A stretch of DNA of 46,479 nucleotides from Bacteroidetes bacterium UBA1947 (GCA_002336915.1 DDET01000018.1:16532-63010), one strand, 5' to 3'. Numbered from the stretch's first letter, positions 7,807 to 15,714 are shown. Numbers and translations: made by a program. The notes: a model not told the origin generated them from the sequence alone.

Positions 7807-9134
7807 TGCAAAACGACAAGATCACCCTCAAAGACCTTTCTGTTTTTACTGCCGATGCGGGCGGCGGGGTCTTCGGCTTGATAGACCGTACCACTACCCA
7901 AATGGGCCGCGACTACCTGCAAAACATTATCTGGAACCCGCCTGCTGATTTTCAGCAACTAAAGAACCTGCAGGACACCATAAAATTTTGGTCGCAGAAC
8001 CTGGAGCTATGGCCGGCCATCATTTCGAACGGCACCCTCGTGATGCTGGAGAAGTTCTTTGAGTCGGCTGATAATGTTACCGCCCCGCCCTCGGGCATTA
8101 CGCGCACAATGGGCGCCTTTTTCCAGAAGCTGCTAAACCGAAACGAGTATTTTTTCACCCAGTTTTCCTTATCTCATCTATCTGATTTTTTGCGGGGCTG
8201 TACAGAGCTTGTCGATATACTGAAGCAGGAGCAACTTCCACTCTTATTGAAGCACGAACTGGAAAGCATACAAAGTGAACTGCAACACAGGCTTACTGCA
8301 GACATAGCAAAGGTAACCAGGCAGACTCCTTATGCTGAACTGGCAAGCCTGAGCTACCGCGCCCGCCGCGAAATGAAAAGTATGGTCTATCGCCTTATGG
8401 ACCACTATGCCCGTCTCGATGCATGGCAGTCTATGGCAAAGGCTACGATAAACAACAAATGGGTATTCCCCGATCTGCAGCCGACATTACCGGTTACTTT
8501 CAAGGCCACAGCACTATACCACCCTTTGCTGGAGCAGCCCGTATCTTACGATATAGACTTTAGCGACAATCGCAATTTCCTGCTCCTTACCGGGGCCAAT
8601 ATGTCGGGCAAGACCACCTTCATGCGCGCCCTGGGTGTTGGCGCCTTACTGGCGCACATCGGCATGGGTGTACCCGCCGGTTCTATGCATATCAGTTTCC
8701 TGCAAGGTATCATCACTAATATGCAGGTGGAGGACGATATACTGCGCGGTGAAAGCTACTTTTTTGCCGAGGTGCAGCGTATGAAACACACAGCCCAAAA
8801 GCTGGTGCAGGATGCCCCGCACCTTGTACTTATGGATGAACTCTTCAAAGGCACGAATGTGCACGATGCCTACGAGTGTACGAAAGCAGTAGTAGAGGGC
8901 CTGCTGCAGCGCCCACACCATCTCATGATACTTTCTACGCATCTGTACGAGGTTGCCCAGCATTTCAGCGAGCGCAAAGAGATACTTTTTGCCTATTTCG
9001 TTACCCATATGGCCGAAAACGGTGATTTTGAGTTTACATACGAATTAAAGCCCGGCATATCTAACGATCGTATAGGCTACCGTATCCTGCAAAAGGAAGG
9101 GGTTATCCAATTATTGAACCGGCACCCGGAATAA
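7806..9134 (+). CDS. short MutS-family ATPase
   Basis: This 442-residue protein carries the lever/clamp-like helices and the ATPase of MutS proteins but lacks the N-terminal mismatch-recognition and connector domains. The Walker A motif GANMSGKTT lies at about 263-271 and Walker B LVLMDELFKGTN at about 339-350, followed by the His-containing STHLYEV. There is no Smr nuclease domain as in MutS2. Similar short MutS-related proteins are common in Bacteroidota; their role is unclear. Mismatch recognition is unlikely, while DNA-structure binding or ribosome-related work (as shown for MutS2) is possible. It starts on the last base of the pyrC stop codon. Confidence 0.8.
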   Translation: MQNDKITLKDLSVFTADAGGGVFGLIDRTTTQMGRDYLQNIIWNPPADFQQLKNLQDTIKFWSQNLELWPAIISNGTLVMLEKFFESADNVTAPPSGITRTMGAFFQKLLNRNEYFFTQFSLSHLSDFLRGCTELVDILKQEQLPLLLKHELESIQSELQHRLTADIAKVTRQTPYAELASLSYRARREMKSMVYRLMDHYARLDAWQSMAKATINNKWVFPDLQPTLPVTFKATALYHPLLEQPVSYDIDFSDNRNFLLLTGANMSGKTTFMRALGVGALLAHIGMGVPAGSMHISFLQGIITNMQVEDDILRGESYFFAEVQRMKHTAQKLVQDAPHLVLMDELFKGTNVHDAYECTKAVVEGLLQRPHHLMILSTHLYEVAQHFSERKEILFAYFVTHMAENGDFEFTYELKPGISNDRIGYRILQKEGVIQLLNRHPE

Positions 9135-9206
9135 GCGGCGCTCATCTTCTTATTTTTTGTTATTTTGATATTTGAATGGCTGCAACATTAGCAGGATGCA
9201 ATGCAT

Positions 9207-9214
9207 TAACTTTG
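9207..9214 (+). promoter_or_regulatory. -7 box upstream of the rhomboid operon
   Basis: TAACTTTG matches TAnnTTTG, 17 nt before the ATG. No clear TTTG stands 19-21 nt upstream. Confidence 0.4.
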
Positions 9215-9231
9215 AACTTTGAATCGATTAT

Positions 9232-10110
9232 ATGACTGATTTCAGGCCGGGCCGTTTCCAGGTATTACCAACTGTAGTAAAAAACATAATCATCATCAAT
9301 GTCATTATGGTAGTAGCACAATACGTGCTGGGTACTGCTTTGCATATTGATCTTGCCGATTGGTTGGGCCTGCATTACTGGGGTTCTCATTATTTCCATT
9401 GGTGGCAGCTGGTCACGCACATGTTCATGCATGGCAGTTACAACGATGTTAACGCCACGGTGATGCACATATTTTTCAACATGTTCGCATTGTGGATGTT
9501 AGGTAGTATACTGGAAAATGTCTGGGGGCCTAAGCGCTTCTTTATTTTCTATATGGTATGCGGCCTTGGCGCAGCACTCTGTCACCTGGCTGTTATAGGG
9601 TACCAGTTCCAAACCCTGGAGCACGCATTCTCTGTATATCAAACAAGTCCCACACCCGATCACTTCAATTTATTCATTCAGCAGCATGTAAACTTTCCTA
9701 CAACAGGGCTTACAGGCCTGCGCGACTACTGGATCAGTAACCCTTATTGCAGCAACTGCGCGGAGTTATCAAAGACTGCTTTAAATGGTTACCTGCACGG
9801 CATCGTGGATAAAAATATGATCTTCCATCCCGGCGTTTTCGATGAGGCTACAGTAGGTGCATCGGGCGCGGTGTTTGGTGTATTGTTCGCTTTCGGTTAT
9901 ATGTTCCCCGACTCTGTACTGCTCTTATTCGCTATTGTACCTGTTAAGGCCAAATGGTTTGTAGCAGGCTATGCTATAATAGAATTGTACTCAGGTATAA
10001 AGAACACGGCCGGCGATAATGTGGCGCACTTTGCGCACCTTGGCGGTATGCTCTTTGCTTTCATATTGTTAAGGATCTGGAAGAAGCGGAACAGGAACGA
10101 TTATTATTGA
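9232..10110 (+). CDS. rhomboid-family intramembrane serine protease
   Basis: This 292-residue multi-pass inner-membrane protein has the rhomboid catalytic dyad: GASG with Ser211, and His266 in NVAHFAHLGG. The family fold is clear, with MHGS and the LGSILENVWGPKRF segment after the second membrane helix. Rhomboids cleave substrates within or near transmembrane segments. An unusually long stretch (about 125-207) separates the early helices from the GASG helix and includes PYCSNC, possibly a periplasmic disulfide loop. It is the first of three closely packed genes; the second is a rhomboid without the dyad. The natural substrate is unknown. Confidence 0.92.
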   Translation: MTDFRPGRFQVLPTVVKNIIIINVIMVVAQYVLGTALHIDLADWLGLHYWGSHYFHWWQLVTHMFMHGSYNDVNATVMHIFFNMFALWMLGSILENVWGPKRFFIFYMVCGLGAALCHLAVIGYQFQTLEHAFSVYQTSPTPDHFNLFIQQHVNFPTTGLTGLRDYWISNPYCSNCAELSKTALNGYLHGIVDKNMIFHPGVFDEATVGASGAVFGVLFAFGYMFPDSVLLLFAIVPVKAKWFVAGYAIIELYSGIKNTAGDNVAHFAHLGGMLFAFILLRIWKKRNRNDYY

Positions 10111-10124
10111 TAAATTTAGGATTA

Positions 10125-11024
10125 ATGAGCAAGGTATATAAACGGACACCATCAGCTTTTCTGCACGCGTATAATGACAATGCAGTGCTGCAGCTTATCA
10201 TAGCCTGCGGCGTCACATACGTGTTATACCACTTTACCGAGGTGGTGCTGTGGCTGGTAGGTGTGCCCCGTGCCGATGTAAGCAATTACATGCTGGGCAA
10301 TGCTACCATGCCTTCACTTACACTTTATGCGCATAAATGGTGGACACTTCTTACATATGGCTGGGTGCACGATAGTTTTTGGGTCTTGCTCAGCAATATG
10401 GTATGGCTATACTGTTTCGGTAGCGTAGTGCAATCACTGGTAGGCTACAGGCAGGTGATCCCTCTTTTCATCTACGCTTTGCTTATTGGCGGCATCTTCT
10501 ATCTCCTCTCGCAGCTCATACCGGGTATGGCCGTTCCTAAAGGCGCATATGTGTATGGTTGTCCTGCAGGCTTAACGGCAATGGCAGCGGCTTCTATTAC
10601 TATTGCTCCTAAGTACAGGTTATTCCTTGGCCCCACCTTTAGTATTCCCTTATGGCTGATAGCTTGTGTCTTTGCAGCGCTTATGCTTTTAGGTGCTGGT
10701 TTACACGTCCCCTTGTTGCTATTGTTGGCCGGCGGGGCGCTAACGGGTTTTGCATATATAAAGATCCTGCAGCGCGGTTACAGGCCCGGTGCATGGATGT
10801 ATAATATCTTCACCAAAATGGAAGGTGCAGTGACACCGAATGAAATGGCGGTTAGTGGTTCAAGATCAAAAAAGCGCAGGCAGGTGCTCGATCATGTCCA
10901 TGCACATGGCGAAGTGTCTCAGAAGCGCATCGATGATATCCTCGACAAAATAAACCGCCATGGTTATAGCTCGCTCAGCAACGAGGAGAAAGAGATATTA
11001 ATGAAAGCCAGCAAAGAAAACTGA
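10125..11024 (+). CDS. rhomboid-family protein lacking the catalytic dyad (pseudoprotease)
   Basis: The protein has 299 residues from the ATG at 10125; an in-frame TTG at 10107 is possible but overlaps the previous gene. It has six or so membrane helices in the rhomboid pattern, the typical Trp/His loop KWWTLLTYGWVHDSFWVLLSN in two parts, and a C-terminal soluble tail ending in a DILDKINRHGYSSLSNEEKE motif, common in Bacteroidota rhomboids. Where active family members have GASG, this one reads GCPAG (145-149). Where they have HIAHLGG, it reads LLLLLAGG (197-204). Both Ser and His are therefore missing. It may be a regulatory or chaperone-like partner of the active rhomboid just upstream, as eukaryotic iRhoms are; that is inference. 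Confidence 0.85.
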   Translation: MSKVYKRTPSAFLHAYNDNAVLQLIIACGVTYVLYHFTEVVLWLVGVPRADVSNYMLGNATMPSLTLYAHKWWTLLTYGWVHDSFWVLLSNMVWLYCFGSVVQSLVGYRQVIPLFIYALLIGGIFYLLSQLIPGMAVPKGAYVYGCPAGLTAMAAASITIAPKYRLFLGPTFSIPLWLIACVFAALMLLGAGLHVPLLLLLAGGALTGFAYIKILQRGYRPGAWMYNIFTKMEGAVTPNEMAVSGSRSKKRRQVLDHVHAHGEVSQKRIDDILDKINRHGYSSLSNEEKEILMKASKEN

Positions 11025-11032
11025 CAGTTACG

Positions 11033-12166
11033 GTGGAAAATAAGCCCGGCATACTTAACCGACTGATAAGCCACACCCTTATTATTTTCAACCTCGGTGC
11101 CGCTCTATGGCTTGGCTGCTGCCGTCTTGCCCCTGTAGTAAACCCCGCACATTATCGTTTCATAGCCATATTTTCCCTCACTACCGTTTTTGCGGTTATT
11201 ACCAATTTCATATTTGTAATCCTCTGGTTATTGTCGCGTAAAAAACTTCGCGCGCTTATTTCCGTAGTTACGCTGGTAGTATGTTACAGGCTTATAGCTA
11301 CGGTCTTCGCTTTCAATTATTTCAACGATCCCAATGATATGGCGCAGCACAAGGGCACCATTAAAATAATGCATTGGAACATACATGGCATGGGCCTTTA
11401 CAGCAAAACGGGATCGGGGAAAAAAGACAAAGACCAGGTAATAAACACCATCAAAGAACAGCAGCCCGATATACTTTCCTTGCCCGAATATTATATGTAC
11501 CGCGATAGCAGCACAAAAGACAATGAGAAAAAGATATTGGAAAGTGGCGGCTTTAAAGAATACCATTTCGATGTAGACAATACTTTGGGCATCCACGTAG
11601 TGCTGGGAACAGCCATCTTTTCAAAATATCCGCTGCTTAACTACCGGGTGCATCATCTTGGCGATTGGATCATCGTGCAGCAGGCCGATGTACAATTGGA
11701 AGGCAAAACAATGCGCATGTTCTTCCTGCACCTCTTGTCCTTTAATATAAATGACTACGACCGCGCCTACCTGCACGAGGTAAAAGAGAGAACACCCGGT
11801 ATAGCCGAGATAAAACGCTCTCGCTCTTTCATTTGGAAGTTCAACCGCGCTTTTGCCATACGTGCCGAAGAGGCCGATTCAGTTGCGGCAATGATCAAAG
11901 CAAGTCCTTATCCTGTTTTTGTCACCGGCGATTTTAACGACCTGCCCGCTTCTTACACTTACACCACTATCAGGGGAAAGCTCAACGATGCATTCTTAGA
12001 CAAGGGCAGGGGCTTTGGCCGCACCTACAACCAGCTGCTATTCACCTTGCGTATAGACCACATGTTCTATGATCCCGCAATACTGCGTGCCATCGGCTAC
12101 AGGTCGCCAACTATCTACGCCTCCGACCATAATCCGGTTATCGTAAATTTTGAGCTTATGAAATAG
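11033..12166 (+). CDS. membrane-anchored endonuclease/exonuclease/phosphatase family protein
   Basis: This 377-residue protein begins with a GTG codon 8 bp after the preceding stop. Three N-terminal membrane helices (about 10-95) precede an EEP domain starting at KIMHWNIHGMG (Asn). It continues through LSLPEYY (metal Glu), VTGDFNDLPAS (Asp/Asn) and the terminal ASDHNPVIVNF (Asp-His), all metal and catalytic positions of the DNase I-like fold. The substrate could be a nucleic acid, a phospholipid head group or another phosphodiester and cannot be told from sequence. The gene order rhomboid, rhomboid, EEP recurs in Bacteroidota as far as I recall, so a shared envelope function is likely. Confidence 0.85.
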   Translation: MENKPGILNRLISHTLIIFNLGAALWLGCCRLAPVVNPAHYRFIAIFSLTTVFAVITNFIFVILWLLSRKKLRALISVVTLVVCYRLIATVFAFNYFNDPNDMAQHKGTIKIMHWNIHGMGLYSKTGSGKKDKDQVINTIKEQQPDILSLPEYYMYRDSSTKDNEKKILESGGFKEYHFDVDNTLGIHVVLGTAIFSKYPLLNYRVHHLGDWIIVQQADVQLEGKTMRMFFLHLLSFNINDYDRAYLHEVKERTPGIAEIKRSRSFIWKFNRAFAIRAEEADSVAAMIKASPYPVFVTGDFNDLPASYTYTTIRGKLNDAFLDKGRGFGRTYNQLLFTLRIDHMFYDPAILRAIGYRSPTIYASDHNPVIVNFELMK

Positions 12167-12172
12167 TGTGCA

Positions 12173-12213
12173 AGGACACTTTCTGAACAAATACCCCGTT
12201 TTAGGACACTTTT
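12173..12213 (+). repeat. two AGGACACTTT direct repeats, 30 bp apart
   Basis: AGGACACTTT occurs at 12173-12182 and 12203-12212. The start-to-start distance is 30 bp, close to three helical turns, and the second copy lies on the likely -33 region. This is the layout of a direct-repeat activator or repressor site; no factor is known. Confidence 0.5.
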
Positions 12214-12232
12214 AAATTAATTTGTATCTTGC
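12199..12232 (+). promoter_or_regulatory. probable promoter of the cysS leader transcript
   Basis: TATCTTGC (12225-12232) is one base short of the TATCTTTG form seen elsewhere in this window. TTAG (12201-12204) stands 20 nt upstream in the -33 place. The -33 region overlaps the second AGGACACTTT repeat. Transcription would start near 12238, about 35 nt before the leader ORF. Confidence 0.5.
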
Positions 12233-12272
12233 AGCCTGTGCAAGGTTGATAATTGCACTACAAGGAATAAAC

Positions 12273-12320
12273 ATGAGAAATAAAGCATACATCCTCACTT
12301 CCTGTTGTTGCTGCTCCTAA
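12273..12320 (+). CDS. poly-cysteine leader peptide upstream of cysS
   Basis: A 15-codon ORF encodes MRNKAYILTSCCCCS and then TAA. Codons 11-14 are UGU UGU UGC UGC, four Cys in a row, an arrangement very unlikely by chance directly ahead of the cysteinyl-tRNA synthetase gene. By analogy with classical amino-acid leader peptides and with the polycysteine uORFs described in mycobacteria, a ribosome would stall here when Cys-tRNA is scarce and change the fold of the RNA ahead of cysS. The ATG follows ACAAGGAATAAAC, with a possible AAGGA ribosome site 7 nt upstream, unusual for this genome and suggesting efficient initiation. A hairpin (12238-12258) precedes the ORF and two overlapping hairpins (12323-12360) follow it. 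There is no direct evidence of expression. Confidence 0.75.
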   Translation: MRNKAYILTSCCCCS

Positions 12321-12322
12321 AT

Positions 12323-12360
12323 AAGGCCACCCGGTCTTGGGCTGAGCTCATTTTGCCCGA
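12323..12360 (+). promoter_or_regulatory. overlapping hairpins between the leader ORF and cysS
   Basis: AAGGCC (12323-12328), loop ACCC and GGTCTT (12333-12338) form a 6-bp hairpin with one G-U pair. TTGGGC (12337-12342) pairs with GCCCGA (12355-12360). They share two bases, so they compete at their junction. The first begins 2 nt after the leader stop, so a ribosome paused on the Cys codons would cover its 5' arm. No long T-run follows, so a Rho-independent terminator is not evident. Control could act on translation or through Rho. Confidence 0.45.
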
Positions 12361-12401
12361 TTAAATCATTAATAACATACTTTTACACTCAATTTTTAGC
12401 A

Positions 12402-13895
12402 ATGTCAGATTTGCATTTTTATAATTCTTATACTCGTCAGAAAGAGAAATTTGAACCCATAACTCCGGGCCATGTAGGCTTGTACGTTTGCGGTCCCACG
12501 GTATCCGGCGAATCTCACCTTGGCCACGCCAGGCCTTACATTACTTTCGATGTAGTGAACCGTTACCTGAAGCACTTAGGTTATAAGGTACGTTATGTGC
12601 GCAACATTACCGACGCGGGCCACTTCGAAGAAGAAGGCCGTGAAGCCGAAGACAAAGTAGCGAAGAAAGCGCAGTTGGAAAGGCTGGAACCCATGGAACT
12701 GGTGCAGAAATATACCAACCTATATCATTGGGGCATGCATAGCTTCAATTGCCAGGACCCAAGCATTGAACCGACTGCCACGGGGCATATCATAGAGCAG
12801 ATCAACATGATCAAAACGATCATAGAGAAAGGTTATGCTTACGAGGTGAACGGCTCTGTATATTTTGATGTAAAAAAATACGCGGAGAAATACCCCTACG
12901 GAAAATTATCCGGCCGCATACTGGACGATCTGTTGGAAACAACACGCGACCTTGAAGGCCAGGATGAAAAGCGCAATAAAGTAGACTTTGCTTTATGGAA
13001 GAGCGCACCGCCCGAACACATCATGCGCTGGACAAGCCCATGGGGCGAGGGTTTTCCGGGCTGGCATATCGAGTGCTCTGCCATGAGCAGCAAATACCTC
13101 GGCGAGACCTTTGATATCCACGGCGGTGGTATGGATCTGCTCTTCCCGCATCATGAAAGCGAGATAGCGCAGTCAACCATTGTCCATGGTCATGCACCTG
13201 TACGTTACTGGATGCATAACAATATGATCACTATCAACGGTAAGAAGATGGGCAAGAGCTATAATAATGTAATTAAGCTCACGGAACTGTTCAGCGGTAA
13301 TCACCCTATTTTACAACAGGCTTACCATCCAATGGTGGTAAGGTTTTACATTCTGCAAACACACTACCGCAGCACGCTCGATTTTTCGAATGAAGCACTG
13401 CAGGCATCGGAGAAAGCATTCCGCCGCCTCTGGGAAGCATATGAAGTGTTACAGAAGTTACAAGCTTCGGGTAATGCAGGGGCGAAAGATGCGGCCCTTG
13501 ATGAGCAGGTAAGAACCTGGTGCAGGGAATGCGGCGAATTCATGGATGATGATTTCAACACCGCGAAAGTTATTGCAAATCTCTTTGAGATCGCACCCGT
13601 TGTGAATGGCATAAAAGGTGGACAGGTAGCTGCTGATGCGCTATCGGCTGATACCCTTAAGCTGATGCTGGATACCTTCAGGATCTATCTTGAGGAAGTA
13701 TTAGGCATGCAGGCTTTGCAACAGCAGGACAACGATAAGCTCGACCAGGTAATGGCCTTGCTCATTGAGATGCGCAAAGAGGCACGTGCCCGCAAAGACT
13801 TTGCAACATCCGACCAGATACGCAATAAACTGGCCGAGGCAGGCGTTCTGCTCAAAGACGAGAAGGACGGAAACATGTCATACACAATCGAATAG
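12402..13895 (+). CDS. cysS: cysteinyl-tRNA synthetase
   Basis: This 497-residue class I synthetase charges tRNA-Cys. It shows the Cys30 zinc ligand (YVCGPTV), the HIGH-type motif HLGH at 39-42, the zinc Cys and neighbouring residues in GWHIECSAMS, HGGGMDLLFPHHESE, and a KMSKS-type loop reading KMGKS at about 281-285. The length matches full-length family members, including the C-terminal anticodon-binding helices. It begins 82 nt after the poly-Cys leader ORF and is followed 5 bp later by an ABC exporter gene, so the two are probably co-transcribed. It is likely controlled by the leader. Confidence 0.97.
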   Translation: MSDLHFYNSYTRQKEKFEPITPGHVGLYVCGPTVSGESHLGHARPYITFDVVNRYLKHLGYKVRYVRNITDAGHFEEEGREAEDKVAKKAQLERLEPMELVQKYTNLYHWGMHSFNCQDPSIEPTATGHIIEQINMIKTIIEKGYAYEVNGSVYFDVKKYAEKYPYGKLSGRILDDLLETTRDLEGQDEKRNKVDFALWKSAPPEHIMRWTSPWGEGFPGWHIECSAMSSKYLGETFDIHGGGMDLLFPHHESEIAQSTIVHGHAPVRYWMHNNMITINGKKMGKSYNNVIKLTELFSGNHPILQQAYHPMVVRFYILQTHYRSTLDFSNEALQASEKAFRRLWEAYEVLQKLQASGNAGAKDAALDEQVRTWCRECGEFMDDDFNTAKVIANLFEIAPVVNGIKGGQVAADALSADTLKLMLDTFRIYLEEVLGMQALQQQDNDKLDQVMALLIEMRKEARARKDFATSDQIRNKLAEAGVLLKDEKDGNMSYTIE

Positions 13896-13900
13896 CATAG

Positions 13901-15700
13901 ATGAAAAGACTCCTTAAATACCGGCATTACCTGGCTGAATACAAAAGCCAGGTATTGCTGTATTTTCTATTCAGCTTGCTGGGTATACTCTTTGCTTTGT
14001 TCTCATTCGGTATGCTGGTGCCGGTGCTGCAATTATTGTTCACGGATACTAAGCCTGCAACAACGGCAACAGGATTGCTGCAGCAGGTAAACACCTTTAT
14101 TTACGACTTCAGCGTGCAGCATGGCAAAATGACCGCATTGGTTTATACCGCTGTAATTGTTGTTATCGCTACCGTACTAAAGAATCTATTTGTTTATTTG
14201 GCGGTTTACATTCTTAACCCTTTGCGCAATTCGGTACTCCGCCGCATACGCAATGAGCTTTTTACAAAGACACTCTCACTACCCATTGGCTTTTTCACTG
14301 AAGAGCGCAAAGGTGACCTGATGTCGCGTATGACAAACGACATCAACGAACTGGAAACGTCTATCCTGAGTGTGCTGGAGATTTTTATTCGTGACCCGCT
14401 CACCATTATTATTACATTGGTAACCATGGTGGTGATAAGCCCGCAGCTTACCTTGTTTCTTCTTTTATTCCTCCCCATCGCGGGCCTGGTGATAGGAAAG
14501 ATTGGTAAGTCACTCAAACGTCCGTCTAACCTTGCACAGCAGTACCTCGGCACTATGCTTGGCATTATAGACGAGACCCTCGTAGGTATGCGTGTGATAA
14601 AGGCATTCAATGCAGAGAAGCATCAGCACCTTCGGTTCATGGAAGTGAACAATACTTTGTTTCATGTGCGCAATCGCATTGCGGCACGCAAAGAACTGGG
14701 CTCACCACTTTCTGAAACCATGGGTATCATTGTAGTGTGTATCATATTGCTCTATGGTGGTAATCTTATATTCTCCGGCCATACCGCTATGACCGGGCCT
14801 GTGTTCATTTGGTACATTTCACTCTTCTACCAGGTCATCACGCCCTTCAAAAATATTTCTTCGGCTTACAACAATGCCCAGAAGGGCGCCGCGGCACTCG
14901 ATCGTATCGAGCACTTACTAAATGTCGAGAACACTATACAGGAGATACCAAACCCAGAACCAATAAGCAGCTTCAACGACAGCATAGAACTAAGGAATGT
15001 GCACTTTGCCTATGGCGATAAGAAAATACTGGATGGCATCAATATAGTGATACCCAAAGGTAAGACCATTGCATTGGTAGGTGCATCAGGTGCCGGTAAG
15101 TCTACCCTGGTTGATCTTATCCCCCGTTTTCACGATGTTACAACCGGGGAATTGCTGGTAGATGGCATCAATATAAAGGACTACAAGCTCAACGATCTTC
15201 GCAGGTTGATGGGCGTGGTTAGCCAGGACCCTATATTGTTCAACGATACTATTTACAATAACATAATACTGGGCACGGGCGGTGCTACACAGCAGGATGT
15301 GGAAGACGCCGCAAAAGTAGCCAATGCACATAACTTCATCATGCAGAAGAAGGATGGTTATCAAACAGTTGCAGGTGATCGTGGTGCAAGGCTAAGCGGT
15401 GGTGAGCGCCAAAGGATCACCATTGCAAGGGCCGTCCTCAAAAACCCGCCAATACTTATCTTAGACGAAGCTACCTCCTCGCTCGACACCGAAAGCGAGC
15501 GTATGGTACAGGATGCTATCAATAACCTGATGAAGAACCGTACCTGTATCGTCATAGCCCACCGCCTCTCCACTGTGCAGCATGCGGATGAGATCATAGT
15601 GCTCGACAAGGGGCAGATAGCCGAAAGGGGTACCCACTTTCAGTTAATAAATCACGATGGTTTATATAAAAGGCTGGTAGAATTGCAGCAGGTAAAATAG
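13901..15700 (+). CDS. MsbA-like ABC exporter (permease-ATPase fusion)
   Basis: This 599-residue half-transporter has an N-terminal six-helix membrane domain (to about 330) and a C-terminal ATPase with Walker A GASGAGKST at about 393-401, signature LSGGERQR at about 497, and Walker B LILDEATSSLD near 518. The sequence is closest in style to MsbA/lipid-A or peptide exporters and acts as a homodimer or with a partner in the inner membrane. With cysS 5 bp upstream, co-transcription is likely. Export of a thiol compound (as CydDC does) is a tempting but unproven reading; lipid flipping is the default. Confidence 0.9.
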   Translation: MKRLLKYRHYLAEYKSQVLLYFLFSLLGILFALFSFGMLVPVLQLLFTDTKPATTATGLLQQVNTFIYDFSVQHGKMTALVYTAVIVVIATVLKNLFVYLAVYILNPLRNSVLRRIRNELFTKTLSLPIGFFTEERKGDLMSRMTNDINELETSILSVLEIFIRDPLTIIITLVTMVVISPQLTLFLLLFLPIAGLVIGKIGKSLKRPSNLAQQYLGTMLGIIDETLVGMRVIKAFNAEKHQHLRFMEVNNTLFHVRNRIAARKELGSPLSETMGIIVVCIILLYGGNLIFSGHTAMTGPVFIWYISLFYQVITPFKNISSAYNNAQKGAAALDRIEHLLNVENTIQEIPNPEPISSFNDSIELRNVHFAYGDKKILDGINIVIPKGKTIALVGASGAGKSTLVDLIPRFHDVTTGELLVDGINIKDYKLNDLRRLMGVVSQDPILFNDTIYNNIILGTGGATQQDVEDAAKVANAHNFIMQKKDGYQTVAGDRGARLSGGERQRITIARAVLKNPPILILDEATSSLDTESERMVQDAINNLMKNRTCIVIAHRLSTVQHADEIIVLDKGQIAERGTHFQLINHDGLYKRLVELQQVK

Positions 15701-15714
15701 ATGCGGTATATTTG
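15682..15714 (+). promoter_or_regulatory. promoter of galE
   Basis: ATTG (15682-15685), 21 nt, TATATTTG (15707-15714) matches the Bacteroidota consensus but for one -33 base. It overlaps the end of the ABC exporter gene and lies 17 nt before the galE ATG. Confidence 0.6.

Noticed and set aside
10107..10124. TTG start for the second rhomboid
   Set aside because: A standard ATG is available at 10125, and the extra six residues look unconserved.
12273..12320. Short Cys-rich ORF as a bacteriocin or modified-peptide precursor
   Set aside because: There are no maturation genes next to it. Its size, the uninterrupted Cys run and the position in front of cysS fit a leader peptide better.
12337..12360. 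Rho-independent terminator in the cysS leader
   Set aside because: The stem is only about 6 bp with a 12-nt loop and is followed by ATTAAATC, not a T-run.
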